Part shown: positions 50,339 through 59,325 of the stretch, one piece after another
Layout: the number at the start of each line of letters is the position of its first letter
How positions within the stretch are numbered: position 1 is the first letter of the stretch
Source: Sphingomonas alpina
GTDB taxonomy: Bacteria; Pseudomonadota; Alphaproteobacteria; Sphingomonadales; Sphingomonadaceae
Length of the DNA stretch: 64,000 nucleotides
Assembly (NCBI RefSeq): GCF_014490665.1
Contig: NZ_CP061038.1
Location: 3,906,001-3,970,000 of the forward strand
Reading direction: 5' to 3'
Notes under the pieces: model-generated
What the model was told of the DNA's origin: nothing
Database searches by the model: none
The model's input: only the letters and a program-made list of their open reading frames with translations
Program-made: the position numbers and the translations under genes

Positions 50339-50470
50339 CTCCTCCCCGGCACGGCCAGGGGACCAGCAAAGCTGGTGGAGGGAGTGCGCCAAGCAATGTT
50401 ACGTTGCCGGCCACCCCCTCCACCACGCGCTGAAGAAGTGCGCGGCCACTCTCCCCGTACTTGGGAGGGG
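50339..50470. repeat. REP-like inverted repeat in the intergenic gap
   Basis: Two imperfect arms (CTCCTCCCCGGCACGGCCAG... with GCTGGTGGAGGG, and CCCCCTCCACCA... with CTTGGGAGGGG) face each other. They resemble the common sphingomonad CTCCCC/GGTGGAGGG palindromes. Located just after the dehydrogenase stop, they may end its transcription. Confidence 0.55.
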
Positions 50471-50490
50471 CCACGTTATACCCTTTGCAA

Positions 50491-50526
50491 TTGAGAATCG
50501 TTCGCGTTATCGCGAGTCATTCTCAA
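50491..50526. promoter_or_regulatory. Fur-like double operator before the PepSY gene
   Basis: A 36-bp dyad: TGAGAATCGTTCGCG and, inverted, TGAGAATGACTCGCG (13 of 15 identical), ending one base before the ATG at 50528. The half-sites resemble Fur boxes and recur before the siderophore receptor at 57173-57215. It implies iron repression of the PepSY-DUF2271-DUF4198-apbE operon. Confidence 0.65.
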
Positions 50527-50527
50527 T

Positions 50528-51187
50528 ATGAGTCGGGATGCGCCTTCACCTATGAACAGCCCGGCCGCGCGGCAAAAGCCACGGCGCAAGACCTTCTGGC
50601 TTAAACAGCTTCACACCTGGCACTGGATCAGTTCGGCGGTCAGCCTGATCGGGCTGTTGCTGTTCGCGGTCACCGGCTTCACGCTCAACCATGCCGCCGA
50701 TATCGAGGCCAAGCCGGTCGTCGCGGAACGCGCGGCCCAGTTGCCCGCGCCATTGCTGACGCAGATCGCGCCCAATGATGCACCCGACGCCAAAAAGCCC
50801 CTGCCCGCGCCTGTCGCACGCTGGGTCGAGAAGACCTTCTCGGTCGGCGCGTCCGGCGAGGCGGAATGGTCGGCCGAGGAGGTCTATCTGCCACTGCCGC
50901 GCCCGGGTGGCGACGGCTGGGTAACGATCCAGCGGGCGACCGGCGCGGTGACGTCCGAATTCACCGATCGCGGCTGGATCAGCTATCTCAACGATCTCCA
51001 CAAGGGCCGCAACGCGGGCACGGCGTGGAGCTGGTTCATCGATATCTTCGCTCTTGCCTGCCTGATCTTCGCACTGACCGGGCTGGTGCTGCTCTGGCTT
51101 CACGCCGCCAAGCGCCCGGTCACCTGGCCATTGGTCGCTCTGGGTTTCGCCATTCCGGCAATCATCGCCGTCATCTTCATCCATTAA
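50528..51187 (+). CDS. PepSY-associated transmembrane protein
   Basis: A 219-residue inner-membrane protein. A cytoplasmic basic start (RQKPRRKTFWLKQLHTWHWI) leads into helix 1 (AVSLIGLLLFAVTGFTLNHA), a periplasmic PepSY-like loop, YLNDLHKGRNAGTAWSWFID, and two C-terminal helices. His in LHTWHW and LNDLHKG suggest heme or flavin-linked electron transfer, as in PepSY reductases serving siderophore uptake. The start abuts the Fur-like dyad; if correct, the mRNA would be nearly leaderless. The ATG at 50552 is an alternative. Confidence 0.85.
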   Translation: MSRDAPSPMNSPAARQKPRRKTFWLKQLHTWHWISSAVSLIGLLLFAVTGFTLNHAADIEAKPVVAERAAQLPAPLLTQIAPNDAPDAKKPLPAPVARWVEKTFSVGASGEAEWSAEEVYLPLPRPGGDGWVTIQRATGAVTSEFTDRGWISYLNDLHKGRNAGTAWSWFIDIFALACLIFALTGLVLLWLHAAKRPVTWPLVALGFAIPAIIAVIFIH

Positions 51188-51199
51188 GGGGTCCGATCC

Positions 51200-51718
51200 A
51201 TGCAGCTTCGCCACCATCTCATCCTGACCGGCACTGCCGCCGGGCTGATCGCAGCCGGCCCTGCCGCGGCGCAGTCAGTCGATCTCTCGATCACCGTGCC
51301 GCGCCTGTCGGTCGCGGAATATCACAAGCCCTATGTCGCGGTGTATCTGGAGGCGACCGGCGCGCCGGCGCGGACGCTGTCGATCTGGTACGATGTCGCC
51401 AAGGCCAAGAATGAAGGTCGTAAATGGCTCAACGAGGTGCGCGGCTGGTGGCGCGCCTCGGGCCGCACCGGCAATTATGTCTCCGACGGCAGCTCGGGCG
51501 CGACGCGCGCGCCGGGCGTGCAGAAGATCAGCATCAACGCGGCCAGGCTCGGTGGCCTCAAGCCCGGCCAGTACACGCTGGTGGTCGAGGCCGCGCGCGA
51601 AGTCGGTGGCCGCGAGGTGGTCCGCCTGCCCTTCTCCTGGCCGCTCAGGCCGGGCCAGACCATCCAGGCCGCCGGCAAGACCGAGCTCGGCGCCGTTTCC
51701 GCAACCTTCAAGCCCTGA
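51200..51718 (+). CDS. DUF2271 periplasmic protein
   Basis: A 172-residue protein with signal peptide (ending AAAQS). The body (DLSITVPRLSVAEYHKPYVA, IWYDVAKAKNEGRKWLNEVR, WWRASGRTGNYVSDGSSGAT) matches DUF2271, a family usually next to PepSY and ApbE genes. A role in a periplasmic FMN-dependent electron-transfer system is inferred from that association. Confidence 0.88.
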   Translation: MQLRHHLILTGTAAGLIAAGPAAAQSVDLSITVPRLSVAEYHKPYVAVYLEATGAPARTLSIWYDVAKAKNEGRKWLNEVRGWWRASGRTGNYVSDGSSGATRAPGVQKISINAARLGGLKPGQYTLVVEAAREVGGREVVRLPFSWPLRPGQTIQAAGKTELGAVSATFKP

Positions 51719-51745
51719 CCCGGCAACCCTGAGAGGATCGCCACC

Positions 51746-52561
51746 ATGACAACCCTCCGCGCCAGACTTCTCGCCGCCGCCCTCGGTACCGTCGCGATCG
51801 CCGCCCCATTGCAGGCGCACCGCCTATGGGTGCTGCCCTCGACCACGATCGTGTCGGGCGACGACGACTGGATCACCTTCGACGCCGCCGCGTCGAACGA
51901 CCTGTTCTTCCCCGATCATCAGCCACTCCGCGCCGAGCCGGCGGTGATCCAGCCCGACGGCACGCCAGGCAAGGTCGAGCATGTCAATATCGGCCAGTAT
52001 CGAGCGACCTTCGACCTGCACATGGTGCAGAAGGGCACCTACAAGCTGGTCGTGCAGAATGGCGGCGTGATGGGCAGCTTCAAGCTCGACGGCAAGGAAC
52101 AGCGCCTGCCACGCGGCACCAAGCCGGACCAGCTCGCCACCGCGATCCCGGCCGGCGCGACCGACGTGAAGCTGACTGAATCCATCAACCGCAACGAGGT
52201 GTTCGTCACCGCCGGCGCTCCGACCCAGACGGTGCTGAAGCCGACCGGGGTGGGCCTGGAGCTGGTACCCGTCACCCACCCGAACGACCTTGTCGCGGGT
52301 GAGCCGGCGACGTTCCGCTTCACCGCCGACGGCAAGCCCGCCGCCAAGCTGACGATCACCGTGATCCCCGGCGGCAGCCGCTATCGCAAGTCGGTGGATG
52401 AGAAGACCTTCATCACCGATGCGGCGGGACAGGTCGCGATCAGCTGGCCGGCGGCGGGCATGTACTGGATCAACGCCACCACCACCACGCCGAGCGCCGC
52501 CATCCCCAATGCGGACAAGCGCATGAGCTACACCGCCGTGCTCGAGGTGCTTCAGCCCTGA
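51746..52561 (+). CDS. DUF4198 periplasmic protein
   Basis: A 271-residue exported protein (signal peptide ending near PLQAHRLW). AHRLWVLPSTTIVSGDDDWI is the hallmark start of DUF4198, and two immunoglobulin-like sections follow (KPTGVGLELVPVTHPNDLVA, AAKLTITVIPGG). Relatives associate with metal or iron uptake loci; a binding role is likely. GAGAGG lies 16 nt before the ATG. It is the third gene of the Fur-box operon. Confidence 0.85.
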   Translation: MTTLRARLLAAALGTVAIAAPLQAHRLWVLPSTTIVSGDDDWITFDAAASNDLFFPDHQPLRAEPAVIQPDGTPGKVEHVNIGQYRATFDLHMVQKGTYKLVVQNGGVMGSFKLDGKEQRLPRGTKPDQLATAIPAGATDVKLTESINRNEVFVTAGAPTQTVLKPTGVGLELVPVTHPNDLVAGEPATFRFTADGKPAAKLTITVIPGGSRYRKSVDEKTFITDAAGQVAISWPAAGMYWINATTTTPSAAIPNADKRMSYTAVLEVLQP

Positions 52562-52563
52562 AC

Positions 52564-53553
52564 ATGTACCAGCCTCGCATCGCCATCCCGCCGGCAGTGT
52601 CGGTCGACGCTTTCCGGCGGCGCGACCCGGGTGCGGGCGTGATTGGGCTGGGTGGTGCGACGATGGGCACGACCTGGAGCGCGCGGATCGTTTCGCCACG
52701 CCCCGCGACCGAGTTGAACGGTGCAATCGAGCGCGCGCTGGACGACGTCATTGACGAGATGAGTCATTGGGAGCCAGGTTCGCTCCTGTCGCGGGTGAAT
52801 GCCGCACCTTTGGGTGAATGGTGCAGCCTGCGCGCCGATCTCGCTTATGTGATCGATGCCGGACTTGCGGTGGCGGACGCGAGCGGCGGTGCGTTCGACC
52901 CTGCCGCCGGAACTCTGGTCGATCTATGGGGATTCGGCCCCGCCGGTCCCCGCACCGAAAGGCCGAGCGACGAGGAAGTTGCGGCGATGGCCTCGGGCCG
53001 GGCCGCGATCGAGCGCCAGGGTAACCGGGTCCGCCGCACCGCCGATGTGCGGATCGACCTGTCGGGCATCGCGAAGGGCTTTGCGGTCGATGCGCTGGCG
53101 CGTGCGCTGCTTGCGCTCGGCGTGCGCGATTTCCTGGTCGAGATCGGCGGCGAGTTGCGTGGCGAGGGGATGAAGCCCGACGCCCAGCCCTGGTGGGTCG
53201 ATCTCGAACCGCCGCCGGGCGCGCGCCTGACCCCGATCCGGCTTGCGCTGCACGGCGTCTCGGTCGCGACCTCGGGCGATTACCGCCGCTTCTTCGATGC
53301 CGACGGCACGCGCTATGCCCATACCATCGACCCGCGTACGCGCGCACCGCTGGTCAATGACGTGGCGTCGGCAAGCGTGATCCATGCCGAGTGCATGATG
53401 GCCGATGCCTGGGCCACGGCGCTGATGGTGCTCGGCCCCGACAAAGGCATGGCACTGGCCGAGCGCGAAGGGCTGGCGGCGCGGATCGTGCTGCGCGACG
53501 GTGCCGAGCATCGCGAACTGCTGTCGAGCACGTTACAGGCGATGCTCGACTGA
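52564..53553 (+). CDS. apbE: FAD:protein FMN transferase
   Basis: A 329-residue ApbE protein that attaches FMN covalently to Thr/Ser of target proteins using FAD and magnesium. Motifs: GGATMGTTWSARIVSP at the start, ASGGAFDPAAGTLVDLWGFG, DLSGIAKGFAVDALARAL and RYAHTIDPRTRAPLVNDVAS. No obvious signal peptide is seen, so it may act in the cytoplasm or be exported by a non-canonical start. It begins 2 nt after the DUF4198 stop with no ribosome site, so translation is probably coupled. Its target is plausibly the PepSY/DUF2271 system. Confidence 0.92.
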   Translation: MYQPRIAIPPAVSVDAFRRRDPGAGVIGLGGATMGTTWSARIVSPRPATELNGAIERALDDVIDEMSHWEPGSLLSRVNAAPLGEWCSLRADLAYVIDAGLAVADASGGAFDPAAGTLVDLWGFGPAGPRTERPSDEEVAAMASGRAAIERQGNRVRRTADVRIDLSGIAKGFAVDALARALLALGVRDFLVEIGGELRGEGMKPDAQPWWVDLEPPPGARLTPIRLALHGVSVATSGDYRRFFDADGTRYAHTIDPRTRAPLVNDVASASVIHAECMMADAWATALMVLGPDKGMALAEREGLAARIVLRDGAEHRELLSSTLQAMLD

Positions 53554-53564
53554 CGCCCCCGCGG

Positions 53565-53730
53565 TGCTGTTTCATGCTGTTATTTGCGCCAAATTTTTCC
53601 GATGCTGTTAAGTTGGATTTTCGGAAGAAATTTCCGGCCATTTTTCAATAAGATAGCTAGCCCAAATGCTGTTATTCAATAACAGCATGAAAACAGCAGA
53701 TAACAGCATGCGCTTTTGCCGGAACAGCAT
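53565..53730. repeat. Eight-copy TGCTGTT/AACAGCA array
   Basis: Four copies in plus orientation (53565, 53574, 53602, 53666) are followed by four inverted copies (53679, 53692, 53700, 53723). The centre is a perfect 10-bp inverted repeat ATGCTGTTAT-TCA-ATAACAGCAT at 53666-53688. The stretch is much more AT-rich than its surroundings and lies between convergent genes. It has no open frame. Confidence 0.75.
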
Positions 53731-53847
53731 GGACTGTCCGTATGGTTTTTATCGTCATGAGAAAGAGCGCGGCCGGATGCTCGGTGGCATCCTGGCCGGC
53801 TCCACATTGTCATTACGGTTACGGGAGTTGAATCGGCCTGCCTAATT

Positions 53848-53870
53848 CCTCTCCTGGGAACCAGGGGAGG
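53848..53870. terminator. Hairpin between convergent apbE and PKHD genes
   Basis: CCTCTCCTGG and CCAGGGGAGG form a 10-pair stem (one G-T pair) with a GAA loop, 12 bp after the PKHD stop. No T tract on either side. Confidence 0.5.
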
Positions 53871-53881
53871 ACGATCACGCT

Positions 53882-54565
53882 TCAGGCCTCGGCCCAGCGG
53901 CGCAGGAGGTTGTGATACACGCCGGTCAGCCGGATCACCGCCGCATCGCCCTGCCCCTGAACGGCAGCGACCGACTGCACGCCCTGGTCAAGGTCGAACA
54001 GGATGCGACGCGCACCGTCGTCGCGCACCATCGACTGAACCCAGAAGAAGGACGCGGTGCGCGTGCCGCGCGTGACCGGCTCAACCTTGTGCAGGCTCGA
54101 CGCGGGATAGAGCAGCATATGACCGGCGGGCAGCTTGACCGATTGCACGCCGAATTGATCCTCGATCACCAGTTCGCCGCCGTCATAGGCCTCCGGCGGC
54201 TCGAGGAAGAGTGTCGCCGACAAGTCGCTGCGGATGCGGAAATCGCTGCCGCGCTGGATACGGATCGCATTGTCGATATGCGTGCCGAACGCCTGCCCGC
54301 CGGCATAGCGATTGAACAAGGGCGGAAAGACCTTGAGCGGCAGAGCAGCGGCCACGAACAGCGGCGCCGCGCCCAGTGCCTCAAGCACGATCGCACCTGC
54401 TTCGCGCGCCGCCGCGCTCGCCTCGGGCAATTGCTGGTTGCGCTTGGCGAGCGCGCTTTGCGCGCCCGAGGTGACATTGCCGTCAACCCAGTCGGCGCGG
54501 TCGATGATCGCCCGGATGCGCGCAACATCGTCCGCGTCGAGCACATCAGGTATGGCGATCAGCAT
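53882..54565 (-). CDS. PKHD-type Fe(II)/2-oxoglutarate hydroxylase (PiuC/YbiX family)
   Basis: A 227-residue 2-oxoglutarate dioxygenase. The iron ligands are in [10 protein letters not shown] near residue 95 and [14 protein letters not shown] near 160, whose Arg binds 2-oxoglutarate. [20 protein letters not shown] and the C-terminal [12 protein letters not shown] are typical of PiuC/YbiX. These genes nearly always follow siderophore receptor genes; the substrate is not established. It starts 75 bp after the receptor stop and is probably co-transcribed and iron-regulated. Confidence 0.92.
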   Translation of the reverse strand: MLIAIPDVLDADDVARIRAIIDRADWVDGNVTSGAQSALAKRNQQLPEASAAAREAGAIVLEALGAAPLFVAAALPLKVFPPLFNRYAGGQAFGTHIDNAIRIQRGSDFRIRSDLSATLFLEPPEAYDGGELVIEDQFGVQSVKLPAGHMLLYPASSLHKVEPVTRGTRTASFFWVQSMVRDDGARRILFDLDQGVQSVAAVQGQGDAAVIRLTGVYHNLLRRWAEA

Positions 54566-54640
54566 GACGTGTCTGCTCCGGTCATCCCGCCTTCCTGACG
54601 CGATCCGACCGGAACATCCACCTCTTTCCCTGCGTGCCCC

Positions 54641-57136
54641 TCAGAAGCTGTAGTACAGGCTGAACACCGCCGACCGGTCCTCGCCGGGCGTTGCCCAGCC
54701 ATTGTTGCGGATGCCGGTGAAGTAGCGCTCATTGGTGATGTTCTGCACATTGAGCTGCGCGGTCAGACCCGGGGTAACCGGATAGGACAGGAAAGCGCGG
54801 TGCGTCAGATAATCTGCCGACCGGAACACCGGCGTCAGCACGGTCGTCGGCGCAAGCGGAGTCGCGAGTGCCGAATTGTTGAGTGCGAAGCTGCCCTGAT
54901 AGGTCAGGCCATAGCCGATCTGCAGCCCGAACGGCAGCGTATAGGTGGTAAACAGGCTGCCTGAATGCTTCGGGGTATTGGTCAGTTGCTGTCCGGCCTG
55001 GGGATCGAGAATCGCTGCCGAGTTGCCGCAGGGGTTGGTCACCAGAGCCGCGGGCGGAGTCGGCGGTGGCGTTATGGCTCGCGTCCCCGGATTGGCGAGG
55101 CAATAATTCGATACGCTCTGGAGCACCTTGCTTTTCAAATAGGTATAGTTGGCGAAGATCGACCAGGCCGGCGTGATGTTGCCGCTGGCGCCCAGCGCGA
55201 TACCATCGACGCGTGAGCGTCCATCGGTCACGGCAAGCGTGGTGACGATCGGATCGTTGGTGGCGACGCGATAGTTGGTCCGTTCGTTGCGGAACACCGC
55301 TGCGGTCAGCTGCAGTTTGCGATTGAACAGGTCGGCCTTGACGCCGACCTCATAATTGACCGCCTTTTCCGGTGCCACGTCGCAAGGGTCGAGCAAGCCT
55401 GCCGGTGCCGAGATCAGCGTGCCGCAGCCGAGCCGAACGGTGGCCGAGGTCGGCGTCTTGGAATTGCCGTACGAGGCGTAGAGGCTGACCGTTTCGATCG
55501 GCTTGAAGTTCAGCCCGGCACGATAGGAGAAGAGCGTCTCATCGCTCTGCTGATTCAGGCCGCGCGTATAGGCGCCAAGCGTCGGACCAACGACCACCGA
55601 ATAGGTATCCGCGCGGAACCGGCCCTTGGCCTTTTCGTACCGAGCGCCCAGGTTGAGTTCGAGTTGCGGCACGATCTTGATCGTATCGAAGCCATAAACG
55701 GCAACGTTGCTGCTATCACCCTGCGCATAGCCCGCCTGGATGAAGTTCACCGCACCAGTATAATTGGTGTTGGGGTTGGTCAGACTGATCGGGGGCTGAG
55801 CCACGGTCGAGCCGTTCGCGGTGCGCAGTACGTTACCGCTGACAAGGCTGTAATCCTCCTGCGTGAAGGATACGCCGATCACCGCGGTATGTTCGAGGCC
55901 GCCGGTATTGAACACCGCGCGCAGATCGGTCTGGTTATAGAGAAGCTGATTGATCTGGTTGCGGATATTGCCGCGCGGGCCGCTCGGATAATAGGTGTTC
56001 GGTGTGTTCTGCGCCGGAGTCGTTTGCGTCGCTGCCGGACAGGCGAGCGGGGTGGTCGCGACATTGGTGGCAGGCAGCGGCTGAAAACCATTGGCCAGGC
56101 ACCAGACGCCCTGCGGGGCGCTGGTGCTCGAATCCTGGCCGACGCGCTGCCAGCGGGTCAGGTTGCGGATCGAGACCTTGTCGCTGAAATCATGCTTGAA
56201 GCGGACCGTCGCCTGGTCGACCAGTATCTTCTGCCGATCGAGATTGGCGATGCCGAAATAGTCCGAGTCATCGACCCCGGGCAGCGGCCCGGCATTCACC
56301 GCATTGCGGAAATAGGGCACGCCATAGACCGGCACATTCACATCGTCCTGATGCAAATACTGGAAGGTCAGGCTGGTCGGCGAATCGACCCCGATCGTCA
56401 CGGACGGCGCAATACCCCAGCGCTTGTACTTTTCGACATCGCGACCGGGCACGTCATTGCGGTGGTACACGCCGTTCAGACGCACGGCGATCAGGTCGTT
56501 GACGCGGACATTGCTGTCCACCGTGGCGCGGTAATAATTATCCGTTCCGACACCGGCCTGGATGATGGTCAGATTATTGGCTTGCGGTGTCTTGGTGACG
56601 AGGTTGATCGTCCCGCCGACCGATCCGCTGCCGCTGAACACGCTGTTCGCGCCGTTATAGACCTCGATCTGCTGCAGATTGAACGTCTCGGAGCGGCTAT
56701 ACTGGGCGCTGTCGCGCACACCGTCGATGGTGACGTCGTTGTTGGCCGAATAGCCGCGCAGATTGATCGAATCGCCATAGCCGCCGCCGCCTTCACCGGC
56801 GCCGAAGGTAATGCCGGGAATGGTCTGGAGCGCGTCGCGCAAGGTCAGCAGATTCTGCTTGCGGATCGTCTGGTCACCAATGACCGTAATGGTCTGCGGC
56901 GTATCGATCAGCGCGCGAGTCGCCTTGGGGCTTTCCAGCTGCTTGTCCTTTTCCGCGGTGACGATGACATCATCGCCGCGCTGCGCTGCATCGGTGTCCG
57001 CCGTCGCCGTCACTTCGCTGCTGTCGCCGGACCCATCCTTGGCCATCGCGGGCGCTGTCATGAACGCGCCGACGCACGACAAGGCAAGGAAAGCGGGCAC
57101 AGCTGCGCTGCGTGAAACGGTGCCTGAACGGCGCAT
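54641..57136 (-). CDS. TonB-dependent siderophore receptor (catecholate/Fiu-like)
   Basis: An 831-residue outer-membrane receptor with a signal peptide (ending PAMAKD). Plug motifs are TRALIDTPQTITVIGDQTIR, INLRGYSANNDVTIDGVRDS and VEVYNGANSVFSG-like sequence (here QQIEVYNGANSVFSGSGSVG), which mark the siderophore-receptor family; the C-terminus ends SVFSLYYSF. Four Cys in the loops could form disulfides. Upstream lie two Fur-like boxes (57173-57215), and a PKHD hydroxylase follows, as in Fiu-YbiX pairs. Ligand identity is inferred, not shown. Confidence 0.93.
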   Translation of the reverse strand: MRRSGTVSRSAAVPAFLALSCVGAFMTAPAMAKDGSGDSSEVTATADTDAAQRGDDVIVTAEKDKQLESPKATRALIDTPQTITVIGDQTIRKQNLLTLRDALQTIPGITFGAGEGGGGYGDSINLRGYSANNDVTIDGVRDSAQYSRSETFNLQQIEVYNGANSVFSGSGSVGGTINLVTKTPQANNLTIIQAGVGTDNYYRATVDSNVRVNDLIAVRLNGVYHRNDVPGRDVEKYKRWGIAPSVTIGVDSPTSLTFQYLHQDDVNVPVYGVPYFRNAVNAGPLPGVDDSDYFGIANLDRQKILVDQATVRFKHDFSDKVSIRNLTRWQRVGQDSSTSAPQGVWCLANGFQPLPATNVATTPLACPAATQTTPAQNTPNTYYPSGPRGNIRNQINQLLYNQTDLRAVFNTGGLEHTAVIGVSFTQEDYSLVSGNVLRTANGSTVAQPPISLTNPNTNYTGAVNFIQAGYAQGDSSNVAVYGFDTIKIVPQLELNLGARYEKAKGRFRADTYSVVVGPTLGAYTRGLNQQSDETLFSYRAGLNFKPIETVSLYASYGNSKTPTSATVRLGCGTLISAPAGLLDPCDVAPEKAVNYEVGVKADLFNRKLQLTAAVFRNERTNYRVATNDPIVTTLAVTDGRSRVDGIALGASGNITPAWSIFANYTYLKSKVLQSVSNYCLANPGTRAITPPPTPPAALVTNPCGNSAAILDPQAGQQLTNTPKHSGSLFTTYTLPFGLQIGYGLTYQGSFALNNSALATPLAPTTVLTPVFRSADYLTHRAFLSYPVTPGLTAQLNVQNITNERYFTGIRNNGWATPGEDRSAVFSLYYSF

Positions 57137-57172
57137 GACGGTAATCCCCTTAGATGGTGAGGGGGCGGCTAT

Positions 57173-57215
57173 TGCGAGTCACTCTCATTGTCAACGCTAT
57201 TGAGAGTAATTCTCA
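57173..57215. promoter_or_regulatory. Fur-like boxes before the siderophore receptor
   Basis: TGCGAGTCACTCTCA (57173-57187) and TGAGAGTAATTCTCA (57201-57215, nearly palindromic). The first, inverted, matches the half-sites at 50491-50526 in 13 of 15 bases. The second overlaps the 3' end of the RHH gene. Confidence 0.6.
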
Positions 57216-57454
57216 TCCATGTTGGAGAAAAGCCAGCTGCGCAGCGCGCTTGCCAGATTGGGCGGGGCATCAGCGCGAATGCGGATCGCGTCGATCTGGG
57301 CGATCAGCGCATTGAGCGGAAGAGCGTGCCCGGCCGCGGCCGATTCAAGCGCGGCCCAGAAGACCGGTTCGAGGCTGATCGAGGTCTGGTGCCCGGCGAT
57401 CGTAACCGAGCGTTTGATCGGGCCGTGGAAGCCGGTTGGCGGGGCGGCGATCAT
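57197..57454 (-). CDS. Ribbon-helix-helix domain protein (RHH_4 type)
   Basis: An 85-residue protein. GPIKRSVTIAGHQTSISLEP with VFWAALESAA and LPLNALIAQIDAIR matches the RHH_4 family common in alphaproteobacteria; the first strand would insert in the DNA major groove as a dimer. Its target is unknown. GGGGAG, the ribosome site, lies in the 3' arm of the hairpin at 57462-57478. Its 3' end overlaps the receptor's Fur-like box. Confidence 0.85.
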   Translation of the reverse strand: MIAAPPTGFHGPIKRSVTIAGHQTSISLEPVFWAALESAAAGHALPLNALIAQIDAIRIRADAPPNLASALRSWLFSNMDENYSQ

Positions 57455-57461
57455 TCAGCTT

Positions 57462-57478
57462 CTCCCCGTTTCGGGGAG
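57462..57478 (-). promoter_or_regulatory. Hairpin covering the RHH ribosome site
   Basis: CTCCCCG-AAA-CGGGGAG on the minus strand is a 7-bp stem between the cobT stop and the RHH start. It could end cobT transcription, but there is no T tract, and its 3' arm is the RHH ribosome-binding site, so it may restrain RHH translation. Confidence 0.4.
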
Positions 57479-57495
57479 GATGTTAAAGGGCTCCC

Positions 57496-59325
57496 TCACT
57501 CCGAATCGAACAGCGCAGCAAGCTGTTCGATGATTGTGCCGCCAAGCTGGTCGGCATCCATGATCGTCACCGCGCGCTGGTAATAGCGCGTCACGTCATG
57601 GCCGATGCCGATCGCGACGAGCTCGACCGGCGACTTGGTCTCGATCCAGTTGATCACCTGACGCAGATGGCGCTCGAGATAGCTGCCCGAATTGACGCTG
57701 AGGGTGGAATCGTCGACCGGCGCACCATCCGAGATGACCATCAGAATCTTGCGTTCCTCAGGCCGGCCGATCAGCCGGCCATGCGCCCAGAGCAAGGCCT
57801 CGCCGTCGATATTCTCCTTGAGCAACCCTTCGCGCATCATCAGTCCGAGCGACGTTTTCGCGCGCCGCCATGGCTCGTCGGCTTTCTTGTAGACGATGTG
57901 GCGGACGTCGTTGAGCCGGCCCGGCTGTGGCGGGCGCCCGGCGGCAAGCCAGGTCTCGCGCGCCTGCCCGCCCTTCCAGGCGCGGGTGGTGAAGCCGAGA
58001 ATCTCGGTCTTGACCCCGCAGCGTTCCAGCGTGCGCGCGAGAATGTCGGCGCTGATCGCGGCGATCGAGATCGGCCGGCCGCGCATCGAACCCGAATTGT
58101 CGATCAGCAGGGTGACGACAGTATCGCGGAAATCGGTCTCGCGCTCGACCTTGTAGCTCAGCGACAGCATCGGGTTGACCACGATCCGCGCCAGCCGCGC
58201 GGCATCAAGAATGCCCTCCTCCTGGTCGAAATCCCAGCTGCGGTTCTGCTGCGCCATCAGGCGGCGCTGCAGCCGGTTGGCGAGCTTGGTCACCACGCCC
58301 TGCAGATGGACCAGCTGCTGATCGAGATAGGAGCGCAGCCGCGCCAGTTCGTCGGCGTCGCACAGCTCGGTCGCGGCGATCACCTCGTCATAGGCAGTGG
58401 TCCAGGCCTTGTAATCGAACTGCGCGCCGAAATCCTGCAATGGCCGGTTGGGGCGGACCGGGAGCATGCCCTCCTCACCCTCGTCGCCGGGTTCGCCGTC
58501 CATATCGTCATACTGGTCGTCGCCCTGCTCGCTCGATTCGCCATCCTGCGATTCTGCGTCGCGGTCCTGACCGCGCGCCTCGATCTCGCCCTGGCCTTCC
58601 TCGCCCTCGCTCTCCCCCTCTTCGCCTTCGTCGGACTGTTGATCCTCGGTGCCCTCGTCGTCGCTGCCGCCTTCCTCGCTATCGTCCGGGATCATGTCGC
58701 CCTCGATCAGTTCGAGGTCCTCAAGCAGCCGCGTCGCGAGCGTGGCAAAGGCGCGCTGATCGTCGATCGCCAGCGCCAGCGCGTCGAGATCATGGCCCGC
58801 CTTGTCCTCGATCCAGTCGCGGATCAGCGCCATGCCCATCGCGGTGGCGGCGGGTGCCTGCTGGCCGGTCAGCCGTTCGCGCACCATCAAGCCGAGCGCG
58901 GTCGACAGCGGCACTTCCTCGCGGTTGCGCGCGCGGGTGATCGGGTCGGCGCGCAGTTTCATGTCGAGCGCGGTCGCCAGATTGGCGGCGATCCCGGCAT
59001 AGCCGCGCGATCCCAGCGCCTCGACGCGCGCACCCTCCACCGCATCGAACACGGCCCGCGCAACCGCATCGCCCGGCGCGGTCTTCGCATGCAGCGCGGC
59101 GTCATGATGCTTGAGCCGCAGCGCGAAACCATCGGCGAAACCGCGCGCCTCGGCAACCTGATCGGCGGGCAGGGTACGCGCCGGCATCGGCACCTTGATA
59201 TGCTTGCCCGACTGAGTCGGCGCGTCGGCGGTAAAGGCGAGTTCAATCTCCGGCTCGTCGGCAAGCGCGCGCGACGTGCCGCCGAGCACGGCCTTGAACT
59301 GGTCGAGGGGCGTTTCAGTGGTCAT
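57496..59325 (-). CDS. cobT: Cobaltochelatase subunit CobT
   Basis: A 609-residue subunit of the ATP-dependent aerobic cobaltochelatase CobNST that inserts cobalt into hydrogenobyrinate diamide. The middle is a long Asp/Glu-rich segment (about residues 215-290), followed by a conserved helical block and a C-terminal von Willebrand A domain with the MIDAS motif [20 protein letters not shown] and [13 protein letters not shown]. CobT forms a ring complex with CobS, encoded about 0.8 kb upstream. The ATG overlaps the stop of the preceding hypothetical gene (ATGA). CobN is not in the window. Confidence 0.95.
   Translation of the reverse strand: MTTETPLDQFKAVLGGTSRALADEPEIELAFTADAPTQSGKHIKVPMPARTLPADQVAEARGFADGFALRLKHHDAALHAKTAPGDAVARAVFDAVEGARVEALGSRGYAGIAANLATALDMKLRADPITRARNREEVPLSTALGLMVRERLTGQQAPAATAMGMALIRDWIEDKAGHDLDALALAIDDQRAFATLATRLLEDLELIEGDMIPDDSEEGGSDDEGTEDQQSDEGEEGESEGEEGQGEIEARGQDRDAESQDGESSEQGDDQYDDMDGEPGDEGEEGMLPVRPNRPLQDFGAQFDYKAWTTAYDEVIAATELCDADELARLRSYLDQQLVHLQGVVTKLANRLQRRLMAQQNRSWDFDQEEGILDAARLARIVVNPMLSLSYKVERETDFRDTVVTLLIDNSGSMRGRPISIAAISADILARTLERCGVKTEILGFTTRAWKGGQARETWLAAGRPPQPGRLNDVRHIVYKKADEPWRRAKTSLGLMMREGLLKENIDGEALLWAHGRLIGRPEERKILMVISDGAPVDDSTLSVNSGSYLERHLRQVINWIETKSPVELVAIGIGHDVTRYYQRAVTIMDADQLGGTIIEQLAALFDSE

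Noticed and set aside
46452..50474. 1340-codon open frame antisense to the NAD glutamate dehydrogenase
   Set aside because: Its translation is Arg/Ala/Gly-rich with no motif; it is a codon-bias shadow of the dehydrogenase gene in GC-rich DNA.
53565..53730. CRISPR array explanation for the TGCTGTT copies
   Set aside because: Repeats are only 7-10 bp, irregularly spaced and in both orientations; no cas genes.
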